Shown piece after piece: positions 12,960 through 25,216 of a stretch of 64,000 bases of DNA. Numbering within the stretch: position 1 is the first letter of the stretch; the number at the start of each line of letters is the position of its first letter. The position numbers and the translations under genes are program-made. Source of the DNA: Lytechinus pictus (Eukaryota > Echinodermata > Echinoidea > Temnopleuroida > Toxopneustidae); NCBI RefSeq assembly GCF_037042905.1, contig NC_087251.1:42218373-42282372 (forward strand). The letters run 5' to 3'. A model generated the notes under the pieces. That model saw only the letters and a program-made list of their open reading frames with translations. It made no database searches and was not told the DNA's origin.

Positions 12960-13290
12960 ATATTTTGATATACATGTACTCTTCTCGATTTAAATTAGAA
13001 TTACATCTGTGTACTACTACTCTCATATTCATCTCTTCTGTCTTCATCTTCCCCCACCCTCTTTCCCTTCTCTATTGTACCTCCCTTTCCCCTTATCTCT
13101 ACACTCTGTTCACCCCTTCCTTAATCTGTCAAGTTACGTACCTAATTGTTTGTATTTTTATTTGTAAATAATATATTTATAATGTTCGATTGCTATACCA
13201 TGTTATCATTTTATTGTTATATTTTGTAAATCCAATGCAATTCAGTCTAAATGGCTGCCATATGTGGATATTTTAATAAAACCTTAAAAC
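12960..13290 (+). other. possible 3-prime tail of a retroposon
   Basis: A pyrimidine-rich block followed by an AT-rich block ending ATTTTAATAAAACCTTAAAACC looks like a transcript 3-prime end. There is no coding part or target duplication to confirm it. Confidence 0.25.
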
Positions 13291-13369
13291 CTTCTTAATT
13301 ATTTTTGTCTAATAAGATTTTAACAAAATTTTGTTTAATCCCACCCCCATGATAAGCAAATATTAAGTG

Positions 13370-13603
13370 TACAGTGGTGCTAAAAAAGTTGGTGAACCCC
13401 ACCAGAAAATGAACATATTTAAGTGTTCAAGTTCTGCCATGTTTTAGATATTTAATTGTGAAGCCGGGCGATAAATTATCACACTGAATGAAGTTTGTTT
13501 CTCTAGACTCACTGAAAATTGTAATGCTGTTGTCTATATTCAACACTCTGCATGAAGTTGTGTATTTGTGGTGGGGTTCACTAACTTTTTTAGCATCACT
13601 GTA
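13370..13603. mobile_element. Tc1/mariner-like MITE
   Basis: A 230-bp element bounded by TA (13370-13371 and 13602-13603). Its ends are 33-bp inverted repeats with two mismatches, beginning CAGTGGTGCTAAAAAAGTTG on the left. TA duplication and CAGTG ends fit the Tc1/mariner superfamily. No transposase frame. Confidence 0.85.
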
Positions 13604-14880
13604 AGTTTAAAGAAAAACTTAATAATATTTCCCCTGGGTTTCCTACATTAAATCCTGAATGCAGAATGAATGCCACTATTTCACAGGAAGGAAATCATTC
13701 ACCTGGTAAGACTACTGGTGTAGAAATATGGCAATGCAAGGGAAATCATAAAACCTCTTGCCATAACCCAGATCATAGAGCTTCAGTGTGAAATAATCCT
13801 AAGAACAAACAACCTAGGAGCAAAAGTTTCTATTCAAATATTGACCTGCTGTATAGGGTGGATATTGAACAGACGTGATAGTAAACAAAAAAATTGGCAC
13901 GAAACTTACTAAAAATGCTCAAAAAGATCACACATCAATCATTTGCCTATTATACTACCGACTCCTGGCACCTACACTGGTACTTCACTGCACAAATCGA
14001 ATTGGACTCAAACATATTCTCTAAAAATTGTTATATAATCTTTCCATACTGTTCCTATCTGAAACACCCTAGTAATGATATAATTTGTTTCAATATATAT
14101 ATACAGTGTTATGGAGCCTGTTTCTTGTAGATTTCTTTGTTCAATGTTCATTTACTTGATTTGAATAAAGAAGACTTTAATTTGGACTCATAATGCAATA
14201 CTATTTTCCTTCCAGTTGAAATATAGATCTATTTAAGCAGCATCTCTGTGACTATCTTATCCTTATCTTGAATTCTGTTCACACACTCATTCAACGGATA
14301 TTTTATAAAGAATTTGCACTCTTTTTGTCATGTTTTGAGCCAAAAATCTACTTTCATTGTCACAGGATTTCTTAAAATTAAAGTTCCAAGAAAGGACTCT
14401 GGATCTAAAAGTATAAATTCGAACATTTACATAGAAGATCATCCGGATCATCTATTCAGCATTTATGAAGCCATGTTTTTACCTTTTGCAGTACATGACT
14501 GTATTGGTCCATGCATGCTTATATACCTATCGATTCTTGGGGGGGGGGGGGGTTAATACAGGTATTCCACTAAAAGAAGACATGAGAAAGGATGAAGAAA
14601 CACTCAAAACACAAAAGAGGAAAAGGGTGGAAAAGGGCCGAGAAATGACAGCATTTTCCAGAGCCCTATTATTTAAAGAGTAATGTCACTTCTCTGCCCT
14701 TTTAAAAGGTGATTTAGCCCTTTTCCAACCCTTTCATTTTTTTTTTAGAATGCATGAAATAGTTCACTTGGTTAACATAAGATCTTTCGAGAAATGAATA
14801 AAAGAGATTAAAATTATATACCTTTGTAATGGTTTGTGACTCCTTGTGTATGGTCTACAAAATACATCTTGGCAGAGTTA
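13604..14880. other. non-coding, no gene seen
   Basis: No exon recognised. A G run of 12 lies near 14540. Confidence 0.4.
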
Positions 14881-14910
14881 GAGTTTTAATAAAATACTTA
14901 TACATGTATG

Positions 14911-15062
14911 TGGATTACCTGAGGAATGAATGAAGTAATCCTTATGGATTACATGGAAGTATTAATAAAATCATTGGATTACATGAGGTACTATGTAATA
15001 ATGAAGTAATCTTGAAGGATTACATGAGACATTCTTGAAATAATCTAAATGGATTGCATCAT
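14911..15062. repeat. short tandem repeat around GGATTACATGAGG
   Basis: Four to five loosely spaced units alternate GGATTACATGAG and GAAGTAATC(C/T)T. Because these words are near complements, the block can also fold on itself. Confidence 0.5.
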
Positions 15063-15129
15063 TTTCATGAGGTATACATCTATAGAATTTTGTCTGGATT
15101 TCTTTGAGGTGTCTATTCATGACCTACAT

Positions 15130-15312
15130 GTAGCATCAGTGATTATATTTTTTTGCTTGTCAAATTTTCCGTGGACAACAAATAGGTGAGAACCATATTT
15201 TTTTTTGCTTGTCAAATTTGATGACCTTTAATTTTAGGTGAAAACCATTATTTTTTTTGCTTGTCAAAGTTTCATCAGGAAAATGTGTCCCCCCTGGAAA
15301 ATCCTGGATTCG
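15130..15312. mobile_element. remnant of GGCGGATCCAGG-type element
   Basis: Three TTTTTTTGCTTGTCAAA units and a terminal GGAAAATCCTGGATTCG match the remnant at 6600-6830. One end only. Confidence 0.45.
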
Positions 15313-16300
15313 ACCCTGCCTAGCATAAAATTGATTTTATAATAAAACCCACTTTATATGGACTCTATAAAAAGCATGATTATAGGGATCATGAGGTATA
15401 ATAGATTATTTTTCATGAATGGAAAAAAGTTTTATAGATTTGCACAATTAATAGCATATTCTTCATGGATTCTACAGGAAGTGGGGAATTTTTTACATAA
15501 AAGTGTATTTTGTATTTTATTTTCAAATAATACATTCAAATATTATATTCAATTCAATGTTTTAGAAATGGAGTAAGGTCACTACAGAATATTTTATCCT
15601 GGCTCCTGGCAACTCTCATAAGCATCCTGATTAGCCCCCTTTCCTATAATTTATTCTATCCAGAATGACGGTTTAATGTCTCCAGGACAGCATGCTACAG
15701 ACATGTTCTAATCAGTTCAATTAATTAACTATCTTTGTGATTCATCTCGCAGTGCAGTTATCTTGACAGGTGCAGACAAGTCAGCGCCACAATGTAACAG
15801 TTTTACAATTCTGGATCTTCTTTCAATCCTGACCATGATGTGAACACGATCACTTGAAGCATAGTTGTAAAAGCAAACAAAAAACTCAAATCCAATATAT
15901 CTTGTTTTTGTTTGCTCTCTGGGACTCTACTTTTAGAAGATTGGTACCATTTTCTTCTGTATACTTTCTTCACTCAACAAACAGAGGAAAGTCAATATCT
16001 GAACCGAAGTCAGTGTTTAGTAAAATTTTCTCATTCCCTTAAATCATGGAGCTATTCTGTGTTAGCTCCATGCTTAAATGGTACATCAGAATATTACAGG
16101 GCTAACACTATATTATACACTTCTGATGTTGTAAATGTGGCTCTATTTCATTGTACAATGATACGCAACCAAAGTGGCAGGTATATTTTTCATTACTAGA
16201 ATTCTACTACTAAATTTCCCAAGCAATACTTTTGCCATATAACACAAATCCCAAAGTTCAGTGTTTCCCCTCAATTTATATATAGAGTACAATCCACAAG
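15313..16300. other. non-coding; repeat-free block 15600-15800
   Basis: The block 15600-15800 is repeat-free with GATTAG, TTAATTAATTAA and CAGGTG words and might be a regulatory module. Nothing coding recognised. Confidence 0.3.
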
Positions 16301-16309
16301 GGTATATGC

Positions 16310-16560
16310 TCTTGGTCTTAAAGCAGTTGGCCTATTTCTCAGAAAGTCTAAACACCACTTGGGCTATAAAACTAATTCTAAATACCACTTGGGCTTTTTG
16401 TTCTATCAATTTGGTCTAATATAGCTGTTTGGTCTACACTCCACTTGGTCTAACTGGAATTTAGAAATAATGGTTTATATGGGCTAAATGGCAATAAAAC
16501 CGTAGAATTAGACCAAATGGAAAGTGGGCAGCAGGTGTAGACCAAGTGGTAACTCACCAT
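16310..16560. repeat. CCACTTGG/GACCAA-type dispersed repeat
   Basis: Repeated words such as CCACTTGGGCT, TTTGGTCTA and TAGACCAAATGG occur on both strands. A related block is at 56240-56520. Confidence 0.5.
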
Positions 16561-16914
16561 CATTAGAGCAGGATGTAGGTCGATGATTTCAAGACATTCA
16601 GTGGAAACCTTTACCAAACATCAATCACACCAATAATGTGGTAATCTTGTCATCTTGAAGAGGACCCAGAAGAGGATTTTGTTACATGGATCAAGAAGAA
16701 TCAATACAAGTGACACTAAAGGGATAAGCACTTCATACCCTGAGAGCATCTAGACAGTTCAAACGCTCAACGTCTATGGACCATTCAAAGAGGTAATGAT
16801 CATCCTTTCTGCCAACACCGTCTGAAAGGGGGGTCTTACTTAATCTTCTGAGTCAGACAGACTTTCAACAATTCGTGGCACATCTGTCCGAGCCAGTTCA
16901 TTGCACGAGCCAAG

Positions 16915-17360
16915 TCCACTCAATTTATTCACTCATTACTTAAAAAAAAAAATTAATATTGAATACTGGATAGGTGTTAGTAGTCAGCAGCTGTCTTTTG
17001 TTTTAATAGGAGCTGCTTACTATCATAATCTCACCCCCCCCATCCTCATCATGAGTTCCATTTTCCTTGTTTGTGAAAATTAATGAATAATTCTAAAAAG
17101 AAGTATTTATTAATCTTAATTCAAATGACCTCAGGAGAGTCAATTTATTCACTCATTACTTTTTCAAAAAAGAATTATTTTGAATATTGGATAGGTATTA
17201 GTATTCAGCAGCTGGGTTTAATAAAACAGGAGCTGATTACTATCATAATCTTCTTCCCCTTATTATTGTGAGTAGGACTGCTTCTCCTTGTTTGTGAAAA
17301 TTAATGAATGACTCAAAAAAAATATTGTATCAGTCTTCATTCAAATGACCCCAAGGAGCA
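16915..17360. repeat. tandem duplication, about 225-bp unit
   Basis: Two units each contain CAATTTATTCACTCATTACTT, a GGATAGGT-TTAGTA-TCAGCAGCTG block, ACTATCATAATCT and TTGTTTGTGAAAATTAATGA in the same order. Divergence is about 15-20 percent by eye. Confidence 0.7.
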
Positions 17361-17608
17361 TTTTGACCAAACAAATAAAAAGAGATGAGCCCCATGTCAT
17401 GTGTGTGAGGGGCGGTGTCACAATGGGGGAGGGTTGGATATTTGACCAAAGATGAGTGCAGATAGCATCTTCTCAAAAGATGCAGGTTGTTGTGTTTTTC
17501 AAATCGCTGCTGCTGTTATGGTCAATGGCATTTTTTTTACAAGTATTTCAAATCTTATGAAGATATTACTGCATAGGAAATACATTTGTTTATAGACACA
17601 TTGGTAGC

Positions 17609-18210
17609 TTAAAGGTCAAGTCCACCCCAGAAAAGTATTGATTTGAATCAATAGACAAGAATCAAACAAAAATAACACTGAAAATGTCATCGAAATCGGA
17701 TGTAAAATAAAAGGTTATGAAATTTTAAAGTTTCGCTTATTTTTCACAAAATATTTATATGCACAACTCAGTGACATGTAAATGAAAGAGTCGATGATGT
17801 CCATCACTCACTATTCCTTTTGTTTTTTTATTGCTTGAATTGTACAATATTTCATATTTTAGAAATTTGACAATAAGGACCAACTTGACTGAACCATAAA
17901 ATGTTAAAATAATGGTTATTCCACATGTTCAGAGAGGAATAAAACTTTGTTTCACAGGACAATGGGGAGGAAATCAGAATGTGTTTATATTTCATGCAAT
18001 GAAATACAAAATAAATAGTGAGTGGATGATGTCATCAGTTCCCTCATTTGCATACAGACCAATGCAGGATGTGCATATATAGAAATTAAGTGAAAGTTTG
18101 AAATGTCATAACTTTCTCATTTTACATCCAATTTGGAGGAAATTTTCAGTGTTGTTTGTTGGATTTTTCTCTTTGTATTATCATTTTGTTGGGGTGGACT
18201 TGTCCTTTAA
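17609..18210. mobile_element. TTAA-flanked (piggyBac-like) MITE, second family
   Basis: TTAA (17609-17612) precedes AGGTCAAGTCCACCCC; GGGGTGGACTTGTCCT precedes TTAA (18207-18210). The 16-bp inverted ends have one mismatch. The 594-bp interior is non-coding. Unrelated in its end sequence to the family at 12117 and 29675, though with the same target preference. Confidence 0.8.
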
Positions 18211-19347
18211 TTATAGAATTCTGGAGAAACACTATTCGCAGACTGCACAAACAGTTCATCATGTAGGCCTGAGTGCATGATACTATCAAGGTGGTGATAA
18301 GACTTGTAATTCTTTTTCACAAATTGATAGACTTTTGAACATATAGTGGGTGACCAAACTCGTTTTCCAAATGGTAATAATTAGAAGAGCAACAAATTTA
18401 AATGAGGAGGAAATAAATAAAGGATGTTCCCTCCGACCAAAATGGCAACCACCCTTTCCCTCCATCAAGAACCAAATCAGTGCTGGCATGTGGCAATATT
18501 CCCGACAGTAGCCACATGTTGCGTGCTGAGAATAAGCGGATGCGCAATGAAATATCAGAGTGCACGGACCAATGTGTCGGAAACAGCTTGTCCGTTATCC
18601 ATCAATCTCCATTCCTAGTTCTACTGAATTCAATTACAGCATCTAGAATGGGTTTTTAATGTTGTGAAAGGTTGCAAGGTCTATGGAGATGATGATACAT
18701 AGTACACTCATTAGCTGAGAGGCAGAGATTGACGGCTTTCAATTTCCTGATTTTATTCTAACATTTATCATAATTCAGATGAGGCAATTATGAAAAGTAT
18801 AACCTCAAAATCATAAACAAGAATAAAATAAAATTCAGAAGTGACTAAACATAAAAGATTTATGTATGATATAATACTAAAATAAAAGTTATACTTTCAA
18901 CATACTTTTACCAAAGCATGAAATGAGCTGAGGAGAAAGGGCTTTGGCAATTTTTCACTCATAAATATTTAAAACAGAAAGTAGGCCTAAATGAGCTTTA
19001 TTGAATAAATCCATGCATCAACAAATTTTCTGTAATTAATACAGGTCATAATACAAGAGTAATTGTTACACCACTCTATTGAATAATTAAATATTATTAA
19101 ATATTACATGTATTTTACTTTAATTCCATGGAACATAAAACAAAATCCTCTAATTATGGTTCACTAATATTATCAATCAAAACAACTCAGCATGCTACAC
19201 AAGTGTATTTGGATACATGATAAAATGGGCCAAGTTATCGAGTTTTAACAGTATAACCAATCTGCTTGATATATTGGCATTTAAAATCGGCCATAAACAC
19301 TTGAAGATAATTGTTGAATATTGTTGATCATGCACTCTTCTCAAACA
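18211..19347. other. non-coding; may be intron of the minus-strand gene at 19882
   Basis: No exon recognised on either strand. If the gene whose first exon ends at 19882 extends leftwards, this stretch would be intronic. Confidence 0.3.
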
Positions 19348-19521
19348 AGAGAAGAAAGTGGAAGAGTAGAAGGGGAAGAGAGGGAGAAGATGGAGGAGAA
19401 GAAGGTGGAGGAGGAGGGAAAGAAGATGATGAGGAAGAGGAAGGAGAAGAGGAAGAAGAAGGAAGAAGAGGAGGGGGAGGAGGAAGAAGGAGGGAGAAGA
19501 GGGGGAGGAGAAGAAGAAAGG
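19348..19521. repeat. polypurine tract
   Basis: About 175 bases almost purely of A and G on the plus strand (GAAGAGGAGG words), with only a few T interruptions. Glu/Lys/Gly- and Ser/Pro-rich open frames here are compositional. Confidence 0.9.
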
Positions 19522-19881
19522 TGATCATGGTGATAATGATGAAGTAAAACAAACGGCAAACAAGAAGATTATCAAGATGAATAAGATTTGGGAAGAAGAG
19601 GAACTCACTTCTCAGGAAAAGAAATAAAGTAGGAACAGGGAAAATATGAGAAAATGAAATCCAAAATTGAAAATCATATACTGATAGTGGTATAGATCTA
19701 TAAAGAGTATTTAATCCTACCCATGCATATGTAAGTTTTTCCCTTGCAAACTAAAATTACTGTTCAGATCTAGACTTAACATTTCTTTTTCCATATGTGA
19801 CAAGAGTAACTAACACCTTTCACAAATTACCAGCATTTAATTACCTTAAATCTCATTTAGTAAAATTAATGGGATACTTAC

Positions 19882-20082
19882 AGCTATATCATGATCTTTG
19901 TATGTTGAATTAATCAGGTACAGTACACTTGCGAAGGCGGCAAGAATAAGAGTGAAAAACCACAATCGCTTCCTTCGAGGCATCCTAAATCTCTTGATCG
20001 TCACTCCGCTCAAGATTTGATACCAAATTGGTCTCCAAATGATTCTCATAAAAACACACAGAGGATGCACCATTAAAAACAT
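19882..20082 (-). CDS. first coding exon of a type II membrane protein (partial gene)
   Basis: The exon reads leftwards from ATG at 20082 and ends in phase 0 at a strong donor (AGCT|GTAAGTAT, intron from 19881). An in-frame TGA lies four codons upstream of the ATG, so 67 codons is the maximum. A later ATG at 19983 gives 34 codons: MPRRKR, then one hydrophobic segment from Leu7 to about Ile24, then a polar run NSTYKDHD. A short basic tail followed by a single uncleaved anchor is the usual N-terminus of Golgi glycosyltransferases and sulfotransferases; that assignment is inference from topology alone. NST is a possible glycosylation sequon. No downstream exon was recognised between 1 and 19880, so the intron is long or the exons are short. 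Seen: donor, upstream stop, anchor. Not seen: any catalytic motif. Confidence 0.55.
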
Positions 20083-20089
20083 ACGTTCT

Positions 20090-20640
20090 CTTCAAGATAA
20101 AGCACGAATATATCCATGAACAATCCAAAGTTTAGAAAACGATAAATAAACATTGCATTTGCTTCCAACAACATTATATCGACCTCGCTAATGTTTTGAA
20201 GTCCAAATAAGGCAAACACGATTAAGGGCCTCGCTGGTTGCTGAGCGAACGACCGACCATTGTTCCCCGCAGAACTCACGGCTAACAAAGTCTTCGAACC
20301 TTCGCCTCTATGTCAAGTTCACTAGGAATGAAGAACTTAGGCTTAAGAAACCTCAAAATAAACTTGCTTGAACATCACTGAGCACAACGGTAATGTGCAT
20401 ATTCAAACTTCTGCAGAATTGACGAAGATTATTTTACGCAGAATATCCTACTCGGGCAGAAAAGAATACGGAGAGGGATGCCTAAGCCCTTATCGTTACT
20501 GTTCTCGGCTCCGTACCACCACCGGTAACACACGTGGTGAAAACTGAATGAGGAGTGTATAGTACCGGGGACAAACTATACTGCATATGCACGGTCATTC
20601 TGGCCTGTAAGTGCGGTGCCATCGGGACATATCGCTGACC
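20090..20640 (-). promoter_or_regulatory. probable 5-prime region of the minus-strand membrane-protein gene
   Basis: Sequence just upstream of the exon is richer in CpG than its surroundings (for example around 20215-20290 and 20490-20600) and free of obvious transposons. No TATA box or initiator can be singled out. Confidence 0.3.
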
Positions 20641-20696
20641 TGGGAATGCGGATTAGGGGGGGGGGGGGGGGGGATCTCTATTTTCATTGGAAAAGC

Positions 20697-21275
20697 TGTA
20701 ATTTTTGTCAGATCGGTCCTTTCTGTTTAGAATTGCATCTTTCTAAGCAGATGGTATTACACTCAATTCAGGGAAATTGTCAACTAGATACTTATGGTGA
20801 ATGAAAAGAAGTGATTTACGAATTTATTAAATTTGTTTACTAAACTCTTGTTATATTCACTGGCTTGTTTTGAACATTATTTCTCTAATCTAGGGCTTCT
20901 GTTTCTTTGTTTGGGTTACTTTCTTTACCTTTGTCCTGTTTCTAAAATATTGAATTATTCTCAGCGATCTGTTTCACTTGAAAGTTGTAATTTTTGTCAG
21001 ATCGGTCCTTTCTGTTTAGAATTGCATCTTTCTAAGCAGATGGTATTACACTCAATTCAGGGAAATTGTCAACTAGATACTATGGTGAATGAAAAGAAGT
21101 GATTTATGAGTTTGATAAATTTGTTTACTAAACTCTTATGTTATATTCTCTGGCTTGTTTTTAGCATTATTTCTCTAATTTAGGGGCTTCTGTTTCTTTG
21201 TTTATGTTACTTTCTTTACCTCTGTCCCGTTTCTAAAATATTGAATTATTCTCAGCGATCTGTTTCACTTGATCT
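20697..21275. repeat. tandem duplication, about 290-bp unit
   Basis: Two units run from GTAATTTTTGTCAGATCGG to CAGCGATCTGTTTCACTTGA (first 20698-20981, second 20987-21272). They differ by few substitutions and small indels, so the duplication is fairly recent. A G run of about 18 lies just before, near 20656. Confidence 0.85.
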
Positions 21276-21471
21276 TATTTTAAACGCACAACAGTCCTTG
21301 ATTGAACTGACATACTCGAGTCCCACCAGTGTATCCAACGGAAGCATTCATTGTTCTGCCCAGCCTGATGATTTTTTTATTGTTGAAATGAAATGCCCAA
21401 ATAAGATAGGCATATTGATAATTGTTGCTGAAACTTTGTCTACAGCTGGGTCGAAAATAGAAATAGAATGA
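21276..21471 (+). pseudogene. possible gene fragment with a VEMKCP motif
   Basis: An open frame after a possible acceptor (AACGCACAACAG) reads 60 residues to TGA. It holds FFIVEMKCPNK, which recalls the E-x-K-C-P motif of YqaJ-like nuclease proteins often found in transposon-rich animal genomes. Neighbouring motifs of that family are not clear, there is no start codon in context, and the frame could be chance. Kept only as a weak candidate. Confidence 0.2.
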
Positions 21472-21512
21472 TGAGTAGATGTAGTTTTTGTTTCTACACA
21501 ACTTCACAGCAT

Positions 21513-22787
21513 GAACAAGTGCCGACCTGCACTTTGTTTAGTTTTATATTTCTTTTTATAAGAGGTCTGGTTTACATTTGAAATATAATATATTTGTGTT
21601 TTTCTTGTTGCAGATGCTGTCCACTCTCCAATAAGACAGTGACCCCCCCCCCACTAGGATCTGTAGAATACAAAGCACAGCATCAACAATAGGAGAGGTC
21701 TCTCTGTATCACACCTAATCAAGTCATTGTATATGGGTGTGTATACATGTAATTATGTGTATAGTGGCCTTGGGAAATGGGGTATCAAATTACAGTTTTA
21801 GTTTATACATATCTTAGGTACATATTAAAAAAAAATGACACTTAGATTATGTTTGTTTATCACATTTTTTAAATGAAATAGTTGTTTCAATTTAAAAAAA
21901 AGTAGAAGCAAAAATTAACATGTTTTCATTGTTTTTACACTATGTACTCAAGATGAAAATTCACATACATATACACTAACCATTTAAAAACATACATCTT
22001 TAAGATGTCAAACTTTAAAAACTTTTTCTGACGCTCAGAGAATTGTGACTGTAAAAATAAGAACACAAGAGGGCGCACATCCACTTTGGAGAGAAGACAA
22101 CATGAACAAAAAACATGAACAGGACTCTCTTCCTGGCTTTTGAAATGAGCAAGTGCCGACCTGCACTTTTTTTAGTTTTATATTTCTTCTTATAAGAGGT
22201 CTGGTTTACATTTGAAATATAATCTATTTGTGTTTTTCTTGTTGCAGATGCTGTCTACTGTCTAATAAGACAGTGCCCCCCCCCCCCAGTAAGGATCTGT
22301 AAAATTCAAAGCACAGCATCAACAATAGGAGAGGTCTCTCTGTATCACACCTAATCAAGTCATTGTATATGGGTGTGTATACATGTAATTATGTGTATAG
22401 TGGCCTTGGGAAATGGGGTATCAAATTACAGTATTAGTTTATACATATCTGAGGTACATATGAAAAAAATGACACTTTTAGATTGTTTGTTTAATCACAT
22501 TTTTTTAATGAAATAGTTGTTTCAATAAAAAAAAAAGTAGAAGCAAAAATTAACATGTTTTCATTGTTTTTACACTATGTACTCAAGATGAAAATTCACA
22601 TACATATACAAGAACCGTTTTAAAACACATCTTGAAGAAGATGTCAAACTTTAAAAACTTTTTCTGACGCTCAGAGAATTGTGACTGTAAAAATAAGAAC
22701 ACAAGAGGGCGCACATCCACTTTGGAGAGAAGACAACATGAACAAAAAAAAACATGAACAGGACTCTCTTCCTGGCTTTAGAAATGA
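21513..22787. repeat. tandem duplication, about 636-bp unit
   Basis: Two near-identical units, each from GCAAGTGCCGACCTGCACTT to AGGACTCTCTTCCTGGCTTT. Both contain a good splice-acceptor-like sequence (TTTTTCTTGTTGCAG) followed by ATGCTGTC, then a C run and the block GAGAGGTCTCTCTGTATCAC. Most differences are in homopolymer length. The unit might include a terminal exon, but no upstream coding exon was identified. Confidence 0.85.
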
Positions 22788-24024
22788 GCAAATAGATATC
22801 TTTATACATGAAGTACAAAATCCCTAAAGTATGTGCAGTGCTCTGTTAATACACAGATGTACCAGTGTGATTCAATCGACACATTATAAACACAACTTCT
22901 CCATCTTGAATTTTGGTTTATATTCTTCAAAATAAAAAATCAGAGATAAAGAAGTAGATAATATTGGGTTTGACTCTATTCACCATGCTTATAAGCAGTT
23001 TTCTTCGTCAAAAACGATCATTTGTAAAACATGAATTAGCATACAGACATTGGTACCATTTCCTATTTAATCTTAAATCGATATGAAATTTTTGTTCATT
23101 TGTTCCTAAAAAGAATGGTACAAAATGACGTATTTGTAGAATATCACAGAATTTCCTGTTGAATTCTAGGTTTCACAAATGTGTCATATCATATCTTATG
23201 AAAACTCTTATCAAAATGGAAAAGAAAATATCTGAAAAAAAAATGACATGGCATATGACCAAGCAATCATTGGCTTAAAGAAGTACCAAGTCAAAATATA
23301 AAATTATGAATATAAAGAGATGGTTATAATTATTGAATAACACAGCATTTTCGTACATAAAACTGTTTTGACCATGAACACTTTATCACCTTTTTAGTTC
23401 AACACATTTGTCATTTTCCATATTGTAACAGGGAACTGATAAACATATCAACATCAGGAAAGGATGTTTGGTGTTAATATGACTAAAACTTATTAAATTG
23501 TGGACTTACGATGTGATTTTCTACCCTTCTACACCCACTGCCTTTTAAAAATATCAAGTAATATTTTTTTTATACTAACACAAGTTTTAAAACACTATAT
23601 TTACACATTGATAAAATAAGCAATGATTCCTTTTTTTCTGAAGGAAGGTTCTTGCAATTTCATATAAATCAAACCAATTTGGAGCAAAGGACTATCAACT
23701 TAGAAACAAAAACCACATAACAAGTGATGAATGGGCCGATGACACAAAAGTGGTCTCGAAGAAGAAAAAAAAATCTTGATGAAGTAGTACTGTAATTAAA
23801 GTTTGCTTGACCAATCTATACGTCCTGGTCATGTATTCTGATTTGAAAAACTAAAATAAGTAGATACAAGTTTTACGTTCTTTTTTTTTTACAGCCAAGC
23901 AGTAAAACTTTCTGAAGACTTGTTTTTATGAAACATTTTTTTTCTTCACAGATTATGCATGCATCCTGAAATGGCTAGGACCTATTGCTAATTGTAAATG
24001 TATCTTCAGTTACTACTAAATATA
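22788..24024. other. non-coding, no gene seen
   Basis: AT-rich sequence downstream of ERH. No exon or element with paired ends recognised. Confidence 0.4.
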
Positions 24025-25216
24025 ACAAGTGGAACGCCTCTGGCAGTCTCGCCTGCATTACGCAATTTAATATAGCAGCAGTGCTAACTTTGAAAACTAC
24101 TATAAAATAATCATTAACAAAAACATCATTCATATAATGACATAATACCACGTTCATTGACCATAAATGACATTTGAACAGAGACTTAAGACTGTCAACT
24201 ACACCCATGTCCACATTTCATTCACTCTATCCATAAACTTTCAAAGTTATGATGGCACTTCAACAATTACCCCAACATGGCCTAAGTTTATTGACCTTAA
24301 CCGACCTTTGACTTGGTTTTGTGACCTGAAACTCACAGGGGATGTTCAGTGATGCTTGATTACTCTTATGTCCAAGTTTTATGAACTAGATCCATAAACT
24401 TTCAGAGTTAGGATGGTAATTTAACATATACCCCCAACACGGCCAAAGTTCATTGACCTTAAATGACCACCATTGACCATGGTCATCAGGTCATGTGACC
24501 TGAAACTCGCACAGGATATTCAGTGGTACTTGATTAACCTAATGTCTAAGTTTCATGAACTAAATCCATAAATTTTCAAAGTTATGATGGTAATTCAACA
24601 AATACCCCAAACTTGGCCAAAGTTCATTGACCCTAAATGACCTTTGACCTTGGTCATGTGACCTGAAACTCAGGCAGGATGTTCACTAATACTTGATTAA
24701 CCTTATGTCCAAGTTTCATGGACTAGATCCATAAATTTTCAAAGTTATGATAGTAATTCAACAAATACCCCCAACTTGACCAAAGTTCATTGACCCTAAA
24801 TGACCTTTGACCTTGGTCACGTGACCTGAAACTCGAGCAGGATGTTCACTAATACTTGATTAACCTTATGCCCAAGTTTCATGAACTAGGTCCATATACT
24901 TTCTAAGTTATGATGTCATTTCAAAAACTTAACCTTCGGTTAAGATTTTGAAAATAATTTTCCCAACATGGTCTAAGTTCATTGACCCTAAATGACCTTT
25001 GACCTTGGTCATGTGACCTGAAACTCAGGCAGGATGTTCAGTAATACTTGATTAACCTTATGTCCAAGTTTCATGAACTAGGTCCATATACTTTCTAAGT
25101 TATGATGTCATTTCAAAAACTTAACCTTAGGTTAAGATTTGATGTTGACGCCGCCGCCGCCGCCGTCGTCGGAAAAGCGGCGCCTATAGTCTCGCTCTGC
25201 TATGCAGGCGAGACAA
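24025..25216. mobile_element. DR1-bearing inverted-repeat element, copy 1
   Basis: Outer left end ACAAGTGGAACGCCTCTGGC, then GTCTCGCCTGCAT (24046-24058); the right end carries its exact reverse complement ATGCAGGCGAGAC (25202-25214) after a GC-rich GCCGCC run. Between them lie about five tandem units of 160-190 bp with CCAAAGTTCATTGACC, CATGAACTA and CTTGATTA segments. Three units contain TGACCTTTGACCT exactly (24638, 24801, 24993). A second copy is in ERH intron 3. No transposase; class not identified. Confidence 0.75.
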
